Shown here piece by piece: positions 8,809-20,785 of a stretch of 64,000 nucleotides of DNA. Below the pieces are notes generated by a model, which saw only the letters and a list, made by a program, of their open reading frames with translations, ran no database searches and had not been told where the DNA came from. Origin of the DNA: Branchiostoma floridae (lineage: Eukaryota; Chordata; Leptocardii; Amphioxiformes; Branchiostomatidae). Each line of letters opens with the position of its first letter. The first letter of the stretch is position 1. The stretch lies in the NCBI RefSeq assembly GCF_000003815.2, contig NC_049991.1:22186435-22250434 (forward strand), read 5' to 3'. The position numbers and the translations under genes were made by a program.

Positions 8809-11800
8809 CTACACCCAGGTGGGTTGGTGGAAGCTGATGTTGTGCTCTGCGGCCCAGGTGCGGAATATTCTCCGCTCGGTGAGCAGGCGCTGCCCCTGGC
8901 TGCCGGCATCCTCGTGGTACTCGTACATCACACACTCACTCACGCCCCCTGGAGTCCAGTACTGGTACGGCACCTGGCTGTCTGGGTACAGTCTGGGGAG
9001 GAGAAACGGTTGTCAGTCTTCAGTGGAAATCAACAAACTATTTACTTAGTAATGTAACTATGAATATGGAGCAATAAGGAAAAGTCTGAAGAAGAGCAAA
9101 TAAAAAGGAAGTGAAACTGGAGAAAAAAGGTGAGAATAAAAGAATATAACATAAAGAAACATAAAGAAAAGGAGAGAAAAATGGAAACATTAACAACAAA
9201 CTGAGAGAGGAAAGGAATCCAAACAACCAACAAACATACAATAAAAATAAAAGACAGAAAGAAGGAAGGAAGGATAAAAAAGAGAAAAGTAAATTTACCT
9301 GCAGTAGTTATGTGGGACCATGCCGTAGACCTGGACATGCTGACAGCTGTCCATCATGAGTGTCAGGGCGAACCAGCCGGTGGACAGTTCCACTCCAGTC
9401 TTACTCCTGGGGGGAGGCACAAAACAGGGCTTTAGTTATGGAGGGGCACAAGGGATAACACATTTGTGTGGTACTTCTCCACACGTATACTGTTTAGCTC
9501 CACAGATTATGGAACAAGCAATCAGAGATGGCCGACTTCACCCCCATACCCATAATGCTTTGTGACCCTTATAATTGTATATTTGGAAATCACAGACATG
9601 AAAATAAACAATACTTCGATCCTTTGCAGTTTAAGAAAAAAAAACGAATCAGATAAAATCTCAATAAAAAATGAATCAATGACAGATAAAATCTCACCTT
9701 GACTTCAGCGTCTGTCTCTCGTACTCTGCGTCTGCCTGGGACTCCGCGGTCTGCGTGAAGCGGTAGAAGTCGACCGTGCTGAACTTCTCTCCGAGCGTCC
9801 GCAGCAGCTTGGCGGTGCGAGCGTTCCCGAAGGCGTACTGCGGCCCGTGCACGAACACGCCACGCGGGGCGCTGCCCCCGCCGAGCACGGAGGTGGAGTT
9901 CAGGAACAGGCTGGTCAGGCTGGAGGGGAGACAGACAGGACAAATTTATAAATCCTGCAGGGTAAAAAACAAACTGGACTAAATCTGTCACAAATTTAAT
10001 GTTCAGGCTGGAGGGGAAAACAAACAGGACAAATTTATAAATCCTGTAGGGTAAAAAACAAACTGGACTAAATCTGTCACAAATTTTATGTTCAGACTGG
10101 AGGGGAAAACAGACAGAAGTTATCATAAATCAGTCACAAACTCTGAAACCCTGCAGAAGATGCAAAGGATACCAACCTGCAGGACTGACTTTTCTGGATA
10201 ACAGGCAAAGGAACTTTTGATTAATGTTTGATAACAAGTTTGGACAATAAATAGTCCCCATACCTTTGTAATAGAAATGCTTATTGTACAGTGAAATATT
10301 TCTTTGAAATTTGTTCTTTATTTCAATAAATCTATAAAAAGTGATGAAGATCTAAACATTATAAACGTCTTAAACACATTAATATTGTAGCTGGTAAAAT
10401 CTCAATAAAAAACGAATCGATGACAGATAAAATCAGGCTGGTAAGACTGGAGGGGAAAACAGACAGGACTCAATAAATCTTTTAAACTTTTGTTTTAAAT
10501 CCTTACATGTGAGGATACAAACCTGCCTGACTGACTTATCTGGCTGACAGGCAGAGGAATGCTTTCATATGGTAATGTCTGTTGACCAGTTTGGACAAAA
10601 ACCCTCCGTAAGTTATAGTAGAAATGTTTATTGTACAGTCTCTTTGACAATTGTTCTTTATTTCACAAAATCTATTAGAAGCACCAGTGGTGAAGATCTA
10701 AATATTATCAACTTCTTAAACACAGACAGGTTTACTAATTTGATTTACCTATAAAATAACATGTAACAAACCAAAAAATCCGTCCTGTACCTTTTGTGAG
10801 ACACGATTCTCGCTGTTGTTCTCTTTCCAACGTCGTCTTCGAACCCGGCCGTCGGCGCTGCGTTCAAACGGAACACACAGTCCGCCGCATCGATGTCGCT
10901 TCCCCTAGCGCCACCCAGCAGCTGACCTGAGAATTGCAGGAACAGATTTGTTACTTTCCAAGGATGAAACATTTTCATACTGCAGCGCTTTTTTATTTAC
11001 ATACATGTTTTTGTATCTATCTAGTGCTGGTACCAAAACCAAATGCTGAAATCCTTGCATAGTATCCTGACTTGTGACCAGAGTTTGCTCAGGGTTGAAT
11101 TGTTTTCTTTTGTTAATTTTTGTCCATTCCAAGAAGTCCCAGAACAGAGGGCTGGGCCCTGTTATGTACACAGAGAAACTGTCTTTAGCAAAACACTCCC
11201 AGACGAACACCTGTCTCTGTTTTGTAGTGAGGCTACTGCATGGCTTGGAGTGACCCAACATGCCTGGGGGGATCGGAAGGGCCAGAATTCCAGCCAGGAT
11301 TCCGGTAATGACCCGACGACCCAGAGTTAAGGGTTTCATTCCCAAATCTGGGATTAGAACCATGTCCAGCTGTGTTGTTGTCAACACAGCGGCTTTCCTG
11401 GAGGCAAATCCGTTTCAGACGTCCTTCCAGACAAGCTGAACTTGTAACCAACACCACCTGCACAAGTCAGGTATAGTCTAAACATAGCCAAGGCTTCACA
11501 TAGGTTTCCTTTGACCCCGTTCACACTCAAAAAAATGAAGCGGCTTCAACGTCGAAGCCGCTTCAACGTGCAAGCCGCTTCAAAAAAGTTACGTTCACAC
11601 TCATTACAGACAATCCGATTGACCGCCCACGAAGATGTCCCGGTTTCGGTGGATTTTGCCTAGTTTACTCTGTGTCTCTTCCTGGCCCCACAACGCGATC
11701 ACAGACAATCCGATTGACCGCCCACGAAGATGTCCCGGTTTCGGTGGATTTTGCCTAGTTTACTCTGTGTCTCTTCCTGGCCCCACAACGCGATCAGGGC

Positions 11801-14761
11801 CTTTGTTTGTTCATGAGTCCATTTTCCTTGACTCGGCGGCGTTCTTTTCTTGGAAGACATCACTATTAGAAAAAATCGAGCACACTGTTTGGCGTGGCGT
11901 AGCCTTGTGAGGGTTTCGTTTCCCGCGCTACGTTTCGCGACCTATGACCCCGCGTACCCGGATGTACGACCTCCACCAGGGGCAAATCGGAAATTTGCAT
12001 AGAATCTATCCCGCGTTGCGTTCACACTCGCGATTCGAGACAAGCGGCTTGTTCGCAAGTGTCTCAAACTACCTCGCGGGGAAGGATTGTAAACGAGCCG
12101 GATCGGTGAAAATCAAAGCCGCTTGGAGCGTTCACACTCAAGAAAACGATCCGGATCAAGCGGCTTCGACGTTGAAGCCGCTTCATTTTTTTGAGTGTGA
12201 ACGGGGTCTTTGTTTCCTACAAAACTTGACTATTGATGCTGCATCTCAAGTGGTTAAGAGGTACATGTACCACATTTTTCTATAATTAATGTTTACTAAC
12301 TTATTTCCTTCACATGGCAATTTTAAGCTCTGCCAGTTGCAGGTCTTTAAAAACTTGTCCACCCCCTGATATTGCAGTGGACTAGTCCTGCATCATCCTC
12401 CAGTTTGCTCCAGTTTAGCGGAAACTCCTGACAGTTCTCATGACGTCAGGACAAAAACTCGATTATCCTCCCGCTGCTTCTGTTCCAGTCAGTTTGACGT
12501 CAGTTTCCCCGTCCTGACGTCAGGAACAGACTTTTACTCCAACAACAGAGTAAATACAATTAGCTCCATCCTGCTTGTGTTACATGTGACGGGTCTTAGT
12601 CTGTAGATGTAACTTTAAGTGGATTTACGTAATATAATAATTGGGCTCTACAGACACGAAACAGCGTTCCTGGGTTGGGCATTTGGGATAGAAAGATAAT
12701 ATATAAGCCTTATGTTTTTTTATGTACTTTTCCTTATGTTTGTATAATAATGAAAGGAGATGGGCTCGGCACTTCTCCTGGGTACAAGTCCTAGAAGGGG
12801 CATCTCGCTTGGGGCTGCACCTGTCTTTTGGAGGGGACCTAAAATAGCGGTCCCGTATTTGAGGAGGTGCAGTTTTTTTACCCTACACACAAACACACTA
12901 TCCGGTTTAGTGTCTGTTGCTCCCTGTCTTGTAAGGGTTGGACCTCCCTGTAAAAAAATACCCTGCTACAGAAGCAGACAGGAGACCTGCTGCCTCATGT
13001 GCCACTATAGGTACATGTTTTCTCACCTGAGTTGGAGACAAGTGCACAGGTGTCACAGGTGAGGCCGCGGCCCCGCCCGCTGAGTGGTGCGTACATCGTC
13101 TCGTGGGGCGCGGCGGAGGGTGTCCATCGCCCCCGGTGATAGTCGAGCATCTCCTTCTGTGCCCGCAGGTGCGCGCCGCTGTGCGAGACGGAGAGAACGC
13201 GCCGGTTCTGGTACTTTTCCCGCAGGCTGGGCGACATCGGATCTACCTCGTGCACGTGGTAGGTCTGCCCGCGGATCGTCTTCTTCGTGATGTGCCGCGG
13301 CAGGAATCTAAGGGAACATTTGGATACATCAGTTTGGTTTTAAAGCTTGGAGCTAAAAATAAATGATGCTTAGGTAAATGATCTACATTGAGGATTTTAC
13401 CAAATTTTTAGCATGCGCAATTTCAAGTGTGTTTAAATTTATTGTTCTTATCATCACTTGTTAATATGTATTTCTAATTCTTATAAATTTCCAAATAAAT
13501 AGCAAAACATTTTCCAACTTGTTACCAATTAAAGATATGAAAATAACCTGCTCAAAAGAGTCCCCTGTAATGTGTAACGGCTGACACTGGTATAAGATAT
13601 AAAGACATCATAACGTCTGCCCCTATCAGAACTCCCCTCAGTCCTTCACTGCTGTGTGAACCACAGGAAGGACAGATATCAAGTTTGTGTCAGCTGAAAT
13701 TTGATACCATACTTTGTGCTCACATAAAAATTCCTTTCCTGGAAAATCCAATTGACTCTAAAACTGAAGCTCAAGATTAAATCTAAACTTGACATTTGAT
13801 GCCATAAACAATTCTGCAATGTTGTGAATTCCATCTGTCCATAGACAACACCCATGTTGTTGGCTGGATTTGTTGCTGCGTAACTTCTTTCCAATGAAGT
13901 TGTCACTCGCATGATGCAAGACTTGGGCAAGGCTTGCATCATTGTTACCACTATGAGTGACAACTTTACGACCACCTCCCTTTTGGATCGCTCACACAAA
14001 AATGTGACCCGCCCCTAACTTAGCAATCACCGCAGGGGGTGTTAACATCAGCACATACATGTACATGTAAGTCATGTTCAGGGTTGGACGAGTTTTTTTT
14101 AAAAATCACCAGGCCTAATGTTCAAATACATTTTGTACACCAAAAACCTGGCATCATATTTTTCTTTTCCTCTCTATTCCATCCCTGTACTTCAAGGCCA
14201 CAGCTGCCGTGTTTACGCGCCAATAGAAGCAACACAACAATAGCGCGGAAACCCGACACGGAACTCAAAACAAAAGTTGGGGTTGTTTTTCTCCTGTTAA
14301 CGGCCGAACGACCTTCAGGATGACATAGGCAGAAACATCACCTGGACAGAACTTTTGGAACAATCAGTTCCTGAAGCCATACCAAAGTCCATTTTGGTTT
14401 TCTGAGTAATGTTAACAACTTATAAAAGAAAACAGAGAGGGGAGAAGTGTAACTTATTTTTGGTAATGAGTTTGCTCTGTGCAAGGCCATACTTCTAGGC
14501 ACTGAACTACGCTCACTGTGGCAGCATCTCTTCTCCCAAAGTCAGAAACATCAAGCTTCAGCAAGAGCAAGTTCGACTGACTCAATAGGCGAAGCAGGGG
14601 TTAAAACTTGGTATACACAGATTAAGGGAGGGAATGACGTTGCAGTGTTCTCACCTGTGCTGCGGCTTGTCCCCAAACGAGTAGGTAGTCAGCATGTACT
14701 GGGAGAACACAGCAACCAGCAGCAGGGTTCCGAACGCCTGAGCAACCTTCGATATCGTCAT
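8809..14761 (-). CDS. ST6GALNAC-type alpha-2,6-sialyltransferase (GT29), type II Golgi membrane protein
   Basis: Six coding exons on the minus strand: 14655-14761, 13027-13307, 10791-10926, 9698-9919, 9299-9406 and 8809-8992. All junctions are GT-AG and in phase, giving 345 codons, close to ST6GALNAC3-6 proteins. Exon 1 has a short cytoplasmic start and a signal anchor (AFGTLLLVAVFSQYML). Exons 2-3 carry sialylmotif L, from C-D-T-C-A-L-V-S-N-S-G to D-C-V-F-R-L-N-A-A-P-T and K-R-T-T-A-R-I-V-S-H. Exon 5 carries sialylmotif S (S-T-G-W-F-A-L-T-L, Y-G-M-V-P-H-N-Y-C). The last exon carries the VS region and ends F-H-Q-P-T-W-V. The family transfers sialic acid from CMP-sialic acid to O-glycans or gangliosides in the Golgi; which acceptor this one uses cannot be read here. 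At the expected His of the H-x4-E motif the reading is Gln (Q-R-L-L-T-E). The start ATG has a good context (ATCACCATG). Confidence 0.9.
9907..10115 (-). repeat. About 96-bp tandem repeat copying a splice acceptor (sialyltransferase intron 3)
   Basis: The acceptor of exon 4 (minus strand CCCCTCCAG|CCTGA at 9919/9920) and the intron beside it recur near 10005-10060 and 10090-10110, with the shared text ACAAATTTATAAATCCTG and GTAAAAAACAAACTGG. Each copy keeps CCCCTCCAG plus a few exon bases (CCTGAAC or TCTGAAC). Confidence 0.8.
10395..10735 (-). repeat. Duplicated block from which an exon has been deleted
   Basis: The sequence left of exon 4 (TCAATAAAAAATGAATCAAT, 9661 on) recurs at 10403 with few changes. 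It is then joined directly to a copy of the sequence right of exon 4 (AGGCTGGTAAGACTGGAGGG at 10435), leaving out the 222-bp exon 9698-9919. The following 10510-10730 is a diverged copy of 10175-10390 (shared TTCTTTATTTC, GTGATGAAGATCTAAA/GGTGAAGATCTAAA, CTTCTTAAACAC). Confidence 0.7.
11514..12207. mobile_element. Non-autonomous DNA transposon with 50-bp perfect TIRs
   Basis: Terminal inverted repeats start ACCCCGTTCACACTC and are identical over 50 bp. A 5-bp direct repeat CTTTG flanks both ends (11509-11513, 12208-12212), fitting a target-site duplication. Each TIR itself holds a small hairpin, AAGCGGCTTC-AACGTC-GAAGCCGCTT. Subterminal copies of CGTTCACACTC occur inside, and a 95-bp internal tandem duplication lies at about 11606-11795. 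No transposase frame. Superfamily is not clear from these features. Confidence 0.85.
12760..12885 (+). mobile_element. SINE fragment (same family as 58211-58450)
   Basis: Contains CTCCTGGGTACAAGTCCTAG, GGGGCATCTCGCTTGGGG, GCACCTGTCTTTTGGA and TTTGAGGAGGTGCAG. These match in order the body of the longer copy at 58.3 kb. The tRNA-like head is truncated and the rest has diverged. Confidence 0.6.
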
Positions 14762-16754
14762 GGTGATCCGATGAGTCTCCGTGGTAACCAAACCTAGAAC
14801 AAAAACATACAGAGGATGAGAATTTTGAAGACGAAGAAAAAAATTGTTGACATTCATGTTAAAATTCCTTGTAGAACTCCACAACTTCTTTTCAGCATTC
14901 CAAACCGCTGATGTTCCACTGAAGGTTAGGTCTACTAAGGAAAAGAAACCTTTTTACACACTTAAATGGTCTGTAACATCTGTTGTGGCAACATGTGGCA
15001 CCTCTGCTAGGACAACTCCACAATCTCTGTCAGGTTCGTGTCAGTGTAACACTACTGCTGAACCAGCTGGGAGAAAAGCTGACGGTTCCTAACATCAGCC
15101 GTGGGAGGTCCACCTGAGCTGCTGATTGGCTAACAGTTAACCCAAACTATCCTGCCCATCATGCTTTAGGAGAGACGCTGATGACTGGCTAGATGATGCA
15201 ACAAGCGGCCAACCGACCGACGATTCCTCCGTCAAACGGAACAACAATTCCTCTGCTCAAAACCATCACCAGGTCAAGGAACTGTCCTGTAAACATGCCA
15301 GGAGCACACTAAACAAATCTCACCAAAACAACAACACTGTTAAATATCTGAAACATCCGTGTACCAATCTTGCAGCAACAAAGGATATTTTCCCTGAACC
15401 ATAGAGGATCTCTAAACATAGGAGGAAACATGCCAACAGCTACTTCCTACCAGACTGACTTCACTGGCTAACAGGGAGAATGATTTGCCAGGGAGTTTTG
15501 CTACAGGAGGATTTGTAGGGGGAATGGTAACTTAACCGACTCTCCTGGCCAATCATTTGCCATTTTTTGGCACGATTATACGATCTGCACCCCAGTAGAA
15601 AAGCCTGGTGGAGGCTTAGGCTAAATAGCAAACACCGAAAAAGTCTGAATGTCCGGATCCATATTTCGTATTGATACTGTGATACGGCTGATGTAACACG
15701 TGGCCTACAGCCTGTTTCCCCTGAGTTCAAAGCCACCACACTTCAGAGAAACTGCGCCAGACTCTGAAGCTTATGACTAGACCCTGAGGAAATAAAACTT
15801 GAATAAAACAGTCATCTACATGCAGGTTCCTATTCTGCATTCATGCAGAGTTTTTATACAACTGGCTGATGCAACATGCAGCCAACAGCCGATCTTTGTC
15901 CATTGTTCGGTACCAGCAAAACAGTAGTCTAAAAGTGCAAGTCGGGAAATGAAAGATCAAAAACTGAAAGCTACTTGCGTCATGATATCTCTACTTTGTA
16001 TTCATACAATGGCCCGGTAAGTATGTGATGCAACACCTGGCAAACAACATGGGGCCTTTTAACTGTAGTCAGTTCTTGTAGAGAAAGTGCCAAATGTGTA
16101 TGGCTGTCAGGATATAACTATAGGCTTTTAAACAAAGGACGGGCTGTAAGTTAGAAGTTAGAGCATGATGTCAACACGTGACAGATGAAGCTGATGCAAT
16201 CTATAGCCAATCACTGACTGACGTCAGCTCTGCCTTGTTTAGCACTACTGAAAGGGAAGCTGTACTCCCAACCTAACAGAGACTCGGGGGAAAACAAAAA
16301 CTTGTAAGAAGTCAGTTGTAGATTATATCCTGAGCCTTTTCCTATCCAAACCACAATTAAACTGATCCGTATGCAGGATGACGTATGCGGGATGATGTCA
16401 TGTGGCTGGTGTAGTTCCTCTAAAACCATCCAGCCTTACAGTTACAGACCATGTAAACACACGTGCGTACACTGCATACACACACACACACCTCTTAACC
16501 TTAAGCAGACTGTATATACACACTTAACTCGAACCTTAAGGAGCATGTACAGAATGTACACGCACTTCCACTTGACCTAAGACCTTGTGAAAGGAAGACA
16601 CCAAAACAAACACACACCCTGACATAGCAGACATCGTGAAGACGTCTTGGCTTACATCACCAAGATGTCTTGGCTTACATGTGGGGAAAGTCAAAACACT
16701 TGATAATGTTGGTGTTGGAGACATCTCACAAACCAGAACTTGGTGTGCCAACGG

Positions 16755-17225
16755 TGTCAGTCTAAAATGTCTACTACTGGGAGATTCTGTATCCGATAGT
16801 GTTCCACCAAAGTTGTGTTAAGTCTCTAAATGTAACAAAGCTAACCCAGGTCTTATGATGGTGTCAGTCAGCAATGTGGATATTTACTGGGAAGTGGGAG
16901 ATGCTATGTCCGATGCTATATCTGAGTTGTATGAGAGTTCCTATGTGTGTCGGGTCCTGTGATGACGGTGTCAGTCAGCTATGTCCATGTTTACTTAGAG
17001 ACTCTGTATCCGATAATGTCCCAGCAAAGTTGTGTGAGGATTCTGTGTGTAACAAAGCTAACCCTGGTCATGTGATGACGGTGTCAGTCAGAAATGTCCA
17101 TGTTTACTAAGAGACTCTGTATCCGATAATGTCCCAGCAAAGTTGTGTGAGGATTCTGTGTGTAACAAAGCTAACCCGGGTCGTGTGATCATGGTGTCAG
17201 TGAGAAATGTCTATATTTACTGAGA
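16755..17225. repeat. About 118-bp tandem repeat, roughly four copies
   Basis: Units contain GGTGTCAGTCAG, AATGTCCATGTTTACT, GACTCTGTATCCGATAATGT, CCCAGCAAAGTTGTGTG and TAACAAAGCTAACCC. The two central units (about 16960-17200) are nearly identical and the outer ones have diverged. Confidence 0.85.
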
Positions 17226-17889
17226 CTGTGCCTTCCGAGAGGCCGACAACACTTTGCATTGAATTTAGAAGAACCTCTGACATATCATGCTAAAATCCAG
17301 AAAGCTAATTACACAAATATGGTTGCCTCGCTACAAATTACATCAATTGCATTAATAAGATGGCCCTCTCTATGAATAACGTGAAATTAAAAAGGCCTGC
17401 CTACCAGTGCCTACACCTTACAGAAAAGAGCATGCAGAAGCCCATGTCTGTTGGCACATGTTCCAAACTAGCTGCTGTTTCACATCCATACTTTAAAATC
17501 TTCTGCAGGCAGTTTACTGGGCATGGCTACAGCTTGTGACTGAGGGCCAAAACTAACTGGTAGTTTCTGACTGAGAGCCAAACAGATAAAACAGTACCTC
17601 CTCCCAAACAACTAACTCAATCAAGAAATAACCCTCCGCTAGATTAAGGTTTCCTTTCTGTCAAACAGACATGTGAGTTTCTGCCCACATGAAAGGGCTG
17701 GAACAACTTGAACTTGTTTTGTTTGGTAAGCTGTTGTCAGTGTTGACCGTCTTCTGAGACGCAAGGAAGCAAAGAGGGATAACTGACTGGCGAGCACCAG
17801 CAGAAAGGTGTTATGATGTATCGATACTGTTCTGAGTCCCGTAAAATGTCACAAGGACAGTTTATCATGCTTGTGTGAGGATAAACGGA

Positions 17890-18320
17890 CATTGATGAAT
17901 GATGCCACTTGTGTTAAGAAGGGCAATTATGTCTCCATATATCTCAGCCTCTAGGCAGGAAGCAGACAACACTGGAGATACATGTAAGGCACACCTTGTG
18001 CATGGTGGATGGGACTGCGTGTGTTAAGTAGGGCATTTAATATGATTTATGTCTATATATATATATCATCCTCCCCCAGGCCAGACAGACACCACTGAGG
18101 AGGTACATGTAGGTCACACTGTGTGCATTTCGGATGGGACCACTTGTAAGTAGGACATTTATATCTCCGTATATCCAATCCTCCCCCAGGCAGGGAGCAG
18201 ACAACACGAGGGATGTAGGGAGCACAGTGAGAATGTGCATCATGGATGGGACTGCTTGTATCAAAAAATCATTTATGACAATCATGTCTCCAAATATCCC
18301 AGCTTCTCTTCCGACAGTCA
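17890..18320. repeat. Diverged about 120-bp tandem repeat, four copies
   Basis: Repeated phrases are ATGTCTCCATATATC/ATATCTCCGTATATCC, CCTCCCCCAGGC, AGCAGACAACAC, GTGCAT and GGATGGGAC. One copy contains a short (AT)n run near 18052-18065. Confidence 0.75.
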
Positions 18321-18868
18321 GCCCTTCACGTGGGAGCCATGTGACAGCCAGGGTTCGGCACAGGAGGACGTTTGATAATATCATTTTTCAGACTACTTTT
18401 AGTGACTTTGACCACAAGTAGCACCCAGTACTGCAGTAGTCAGTAGGCCAACATATCTGTTACAGTTACATTGGCAGAGCAGGGGACTACCCCCAGCAGG
18501 TGTACTGTCATAGCACTTGCAGAGTCAAGTTGTTCAACATGAAATTCTGGGTGAGCAGTACAAGCATAAGTTAAGACCGGGAGCCTACAGACAGACGCCT
18601 TCATCCCAAAGATGATATCCAGGTATCCAAATATCACCCTGCCCTGTTCATCTATCTACCAAAGAAGACCACATTCAGATCCTCTATACAGACAACTGCA
18701 GTCATGACAAGAATTCTTGGGACAAGCTCCATCATTAAAGCTGAGTCCAACACTGTCTTCCGGCACGTTAATCCGGCCCTCAGGCTTCAACACAGCAGCT
18801 TACTACTGGAAACCTGTGCCTATAGCCTATACCACGGCTCAGCAGTACAACACTGGATTAACATTACT

Positions 18869-19032
18869 TCTCCAAGCAGACGTAGGGTTCAGCTAACTTT
18901 ACACTCAAGTATTTTGTGCCCGTCTAGTAGGGGGCCTCTGGTTAGGAGAAAACAGTCACCACTAGAAATGCCACCAAACAAGGTACAAAACAGCAAACAG
19001 AAAGGTGTCCTCCAAACATCTGCTTGGAGATT
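18869..19032. mobile_element. MITE-like element with CTCCAAGCAGA ends
   Basis: Left end TCTCCAAGCAGACG; reverse complement of the right end TCTCCAAGCAGATG. About 165 bp, no coding capacity. Confidence 0.55.
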
Positions 19033-19239
19033 GCTCAGACTATTTAGCTGCTGTGACCATCCATTAATCAAGTCATCTCCATGGTAACGGGAACATCTGG
19101 GACGGCCATAAATCACCATTACTGTCTGTTTGTCACATGACTGCCCAGGTCTTGCATCATCCAGGGGAAATCAGCAGAGCATTTGGCAAGTTGTCCTCAT
19201 GAATTCCAAGTGAAGGCATACAGCGAAAGTATACTGTGA

Positions 19240-19425
19240 GATGCACATACTATCAGCAGAAGTCAGACTCTGGCTGATTTTGGGTGTCTTTTTAGGCGTC
19301 CTATCTGGCTTATTATTTTGTCAGGTTTTCTTTGTTTGGCTCACGAACAAATAGAAAACCTGATAAAACACCTAAATTTAAAAATCGTCCAAAACATACC
19401 AGAGTCCGACCAACATGCCACAACA
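19240..19425. mobile_element. Palindromic MITE
   Basis: AGACTCTGGCTGATTTTGG on the left pairs with CCAGAGTCCGACC on the right. Inside, TTGTCAGGTTTTC pairs with GAAAACCTGATAAAA. Related in sequence and layout to the element at 19929-20121. Confidence 0.6.
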
Positions 19426-19928
19426 CTATGACTGAAAAGTCTTTTGATCTTTTTCATTTTCTGGACAAATTGTTCTTGTAATTTTGGCAAGTTGGAACCA
19501 AATACTCCTGTAGATGTGTCTGTTTGACTTGCCACTTGCCTACGTAATCCGAGGCAGCTCTGTGTAACGTGATACTGTCCGCATGACCCAGTTGTGAAAC
19601 ACGAGACTCAGGAATTGGACCAGGCCTGATATAGACCCAGATACTCCTGCCATTCCTCAAACCACAACAAACTCGCAATGCAACGGGTAGAATGTTGAAC
19701 TAGAATTTAGTCTGATAAAATATCATTATGCAGTATTAGATTTAGACTACAAAGTCAGCTACACATTTTTTTTTACCTCCTCTCTGCCGTGGTAAATTCC
19801 TGCCATCTGATTTGTGTATTCCTTATCTTATAAGATTAAGAAGCAGACTGAAGCATCTCAGAACCTTCTACATTACTTGAGAAAGGATTTTCATCAGGAT
19901 TAACACTGTACATGCTAACATAGAACTA

Positions 19929-20121
19929 CTCTCCAAGCAGAGGTTAGGCTACAGCTGGTTTCATGTGGATGTCTTTCGGGCATTTTCTCAGGCTTTAATT
20001 TTGTCAGATATTCCTTTATTTCTTCTTTTTGGCTAGTGGACAAAGAGAAAACCTGACAAACTAGAAAGCCTGATAAAAATGCATCCAAACCCAGCCGGAG
20101 CCTAACCTCTGCTTGGAGAGG
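19929..20121. mobile_element. Palindromic MITE with long inverted repeats
   Basis: CTCTCCAAGCAGAGGTTAGG at the left, and the same text as reverse complement at the right end (CCTAACCTCTGCTTGGAGAG). Inner arms also pair (AATTTTGTCAGAT with AACCTGACAAACT; TTTTTGGCTAGTGGACAAAG spans the loop). About 190 bp, no coding capacity. Confidence 0.75.
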
Positions 20122-20689
20122 ACACAGAACAGATGCATCATCCACTGAACTGACTAGCAGAGATGGACATGTTTTCATAAGGCACAAGGCCCTTATCAAC
20201 AGACTCAGGATTTATGTAAACCACTAGTGAAGATTTATGCTTCCAGTCCTTTAGAAGATTTATTTGGTGTGTCTGTTACAGAGGGACATGTTTGTTCAGG
20301 TCAGGAGGCAGGGACAGTGGGGACAGGGAAAACCATTTATCTATAACTGTCCAGGGTGACAGCCCCTAGCTACTGTTGGGGCTAAAGGGACTGGAGGGGA
20401 AGGAAAAACCATCCATCTTAGCTAACTGTCCAGCCTGACAGCCTGGCTTGCTACTGTGCAGGAGGCTACTATACTGAGCACAAATCCTGGACCAAGAGAC
20501 AGTATCATATGGTCTCACCAGTGTAGCAGGCATGTAACCACTGTTAGAGGTGGCTACATGGCTACATGTACCCATTCTCTGTGCAACATAATGTAGCACA
20601 CAGCAGACTGACTGATCAGCCATTTAGAGTCCATCCATCTCACCACTGTCCTGTGTGACAGGCACAAGTGGGGCTGGGTCTGACTGACA

Positions 20690-20785
20690 CTAACTAGTGA
20701 CCACCCTGTGGCTACTGTATATCACAGTCCCAACTCTGACCACCCTGTGGCTACTGTATATCACAGTCTAGTGGCTACTGTGCAT
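20690..20785. repeat. Short tandem repeat (GTGGCTACTGTATATCACAG)
   Basis: Two near-identical units of about 45 bp carrying GTGGCTACTGTATATCACAG plus a partial third. Confidence 0.7.
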
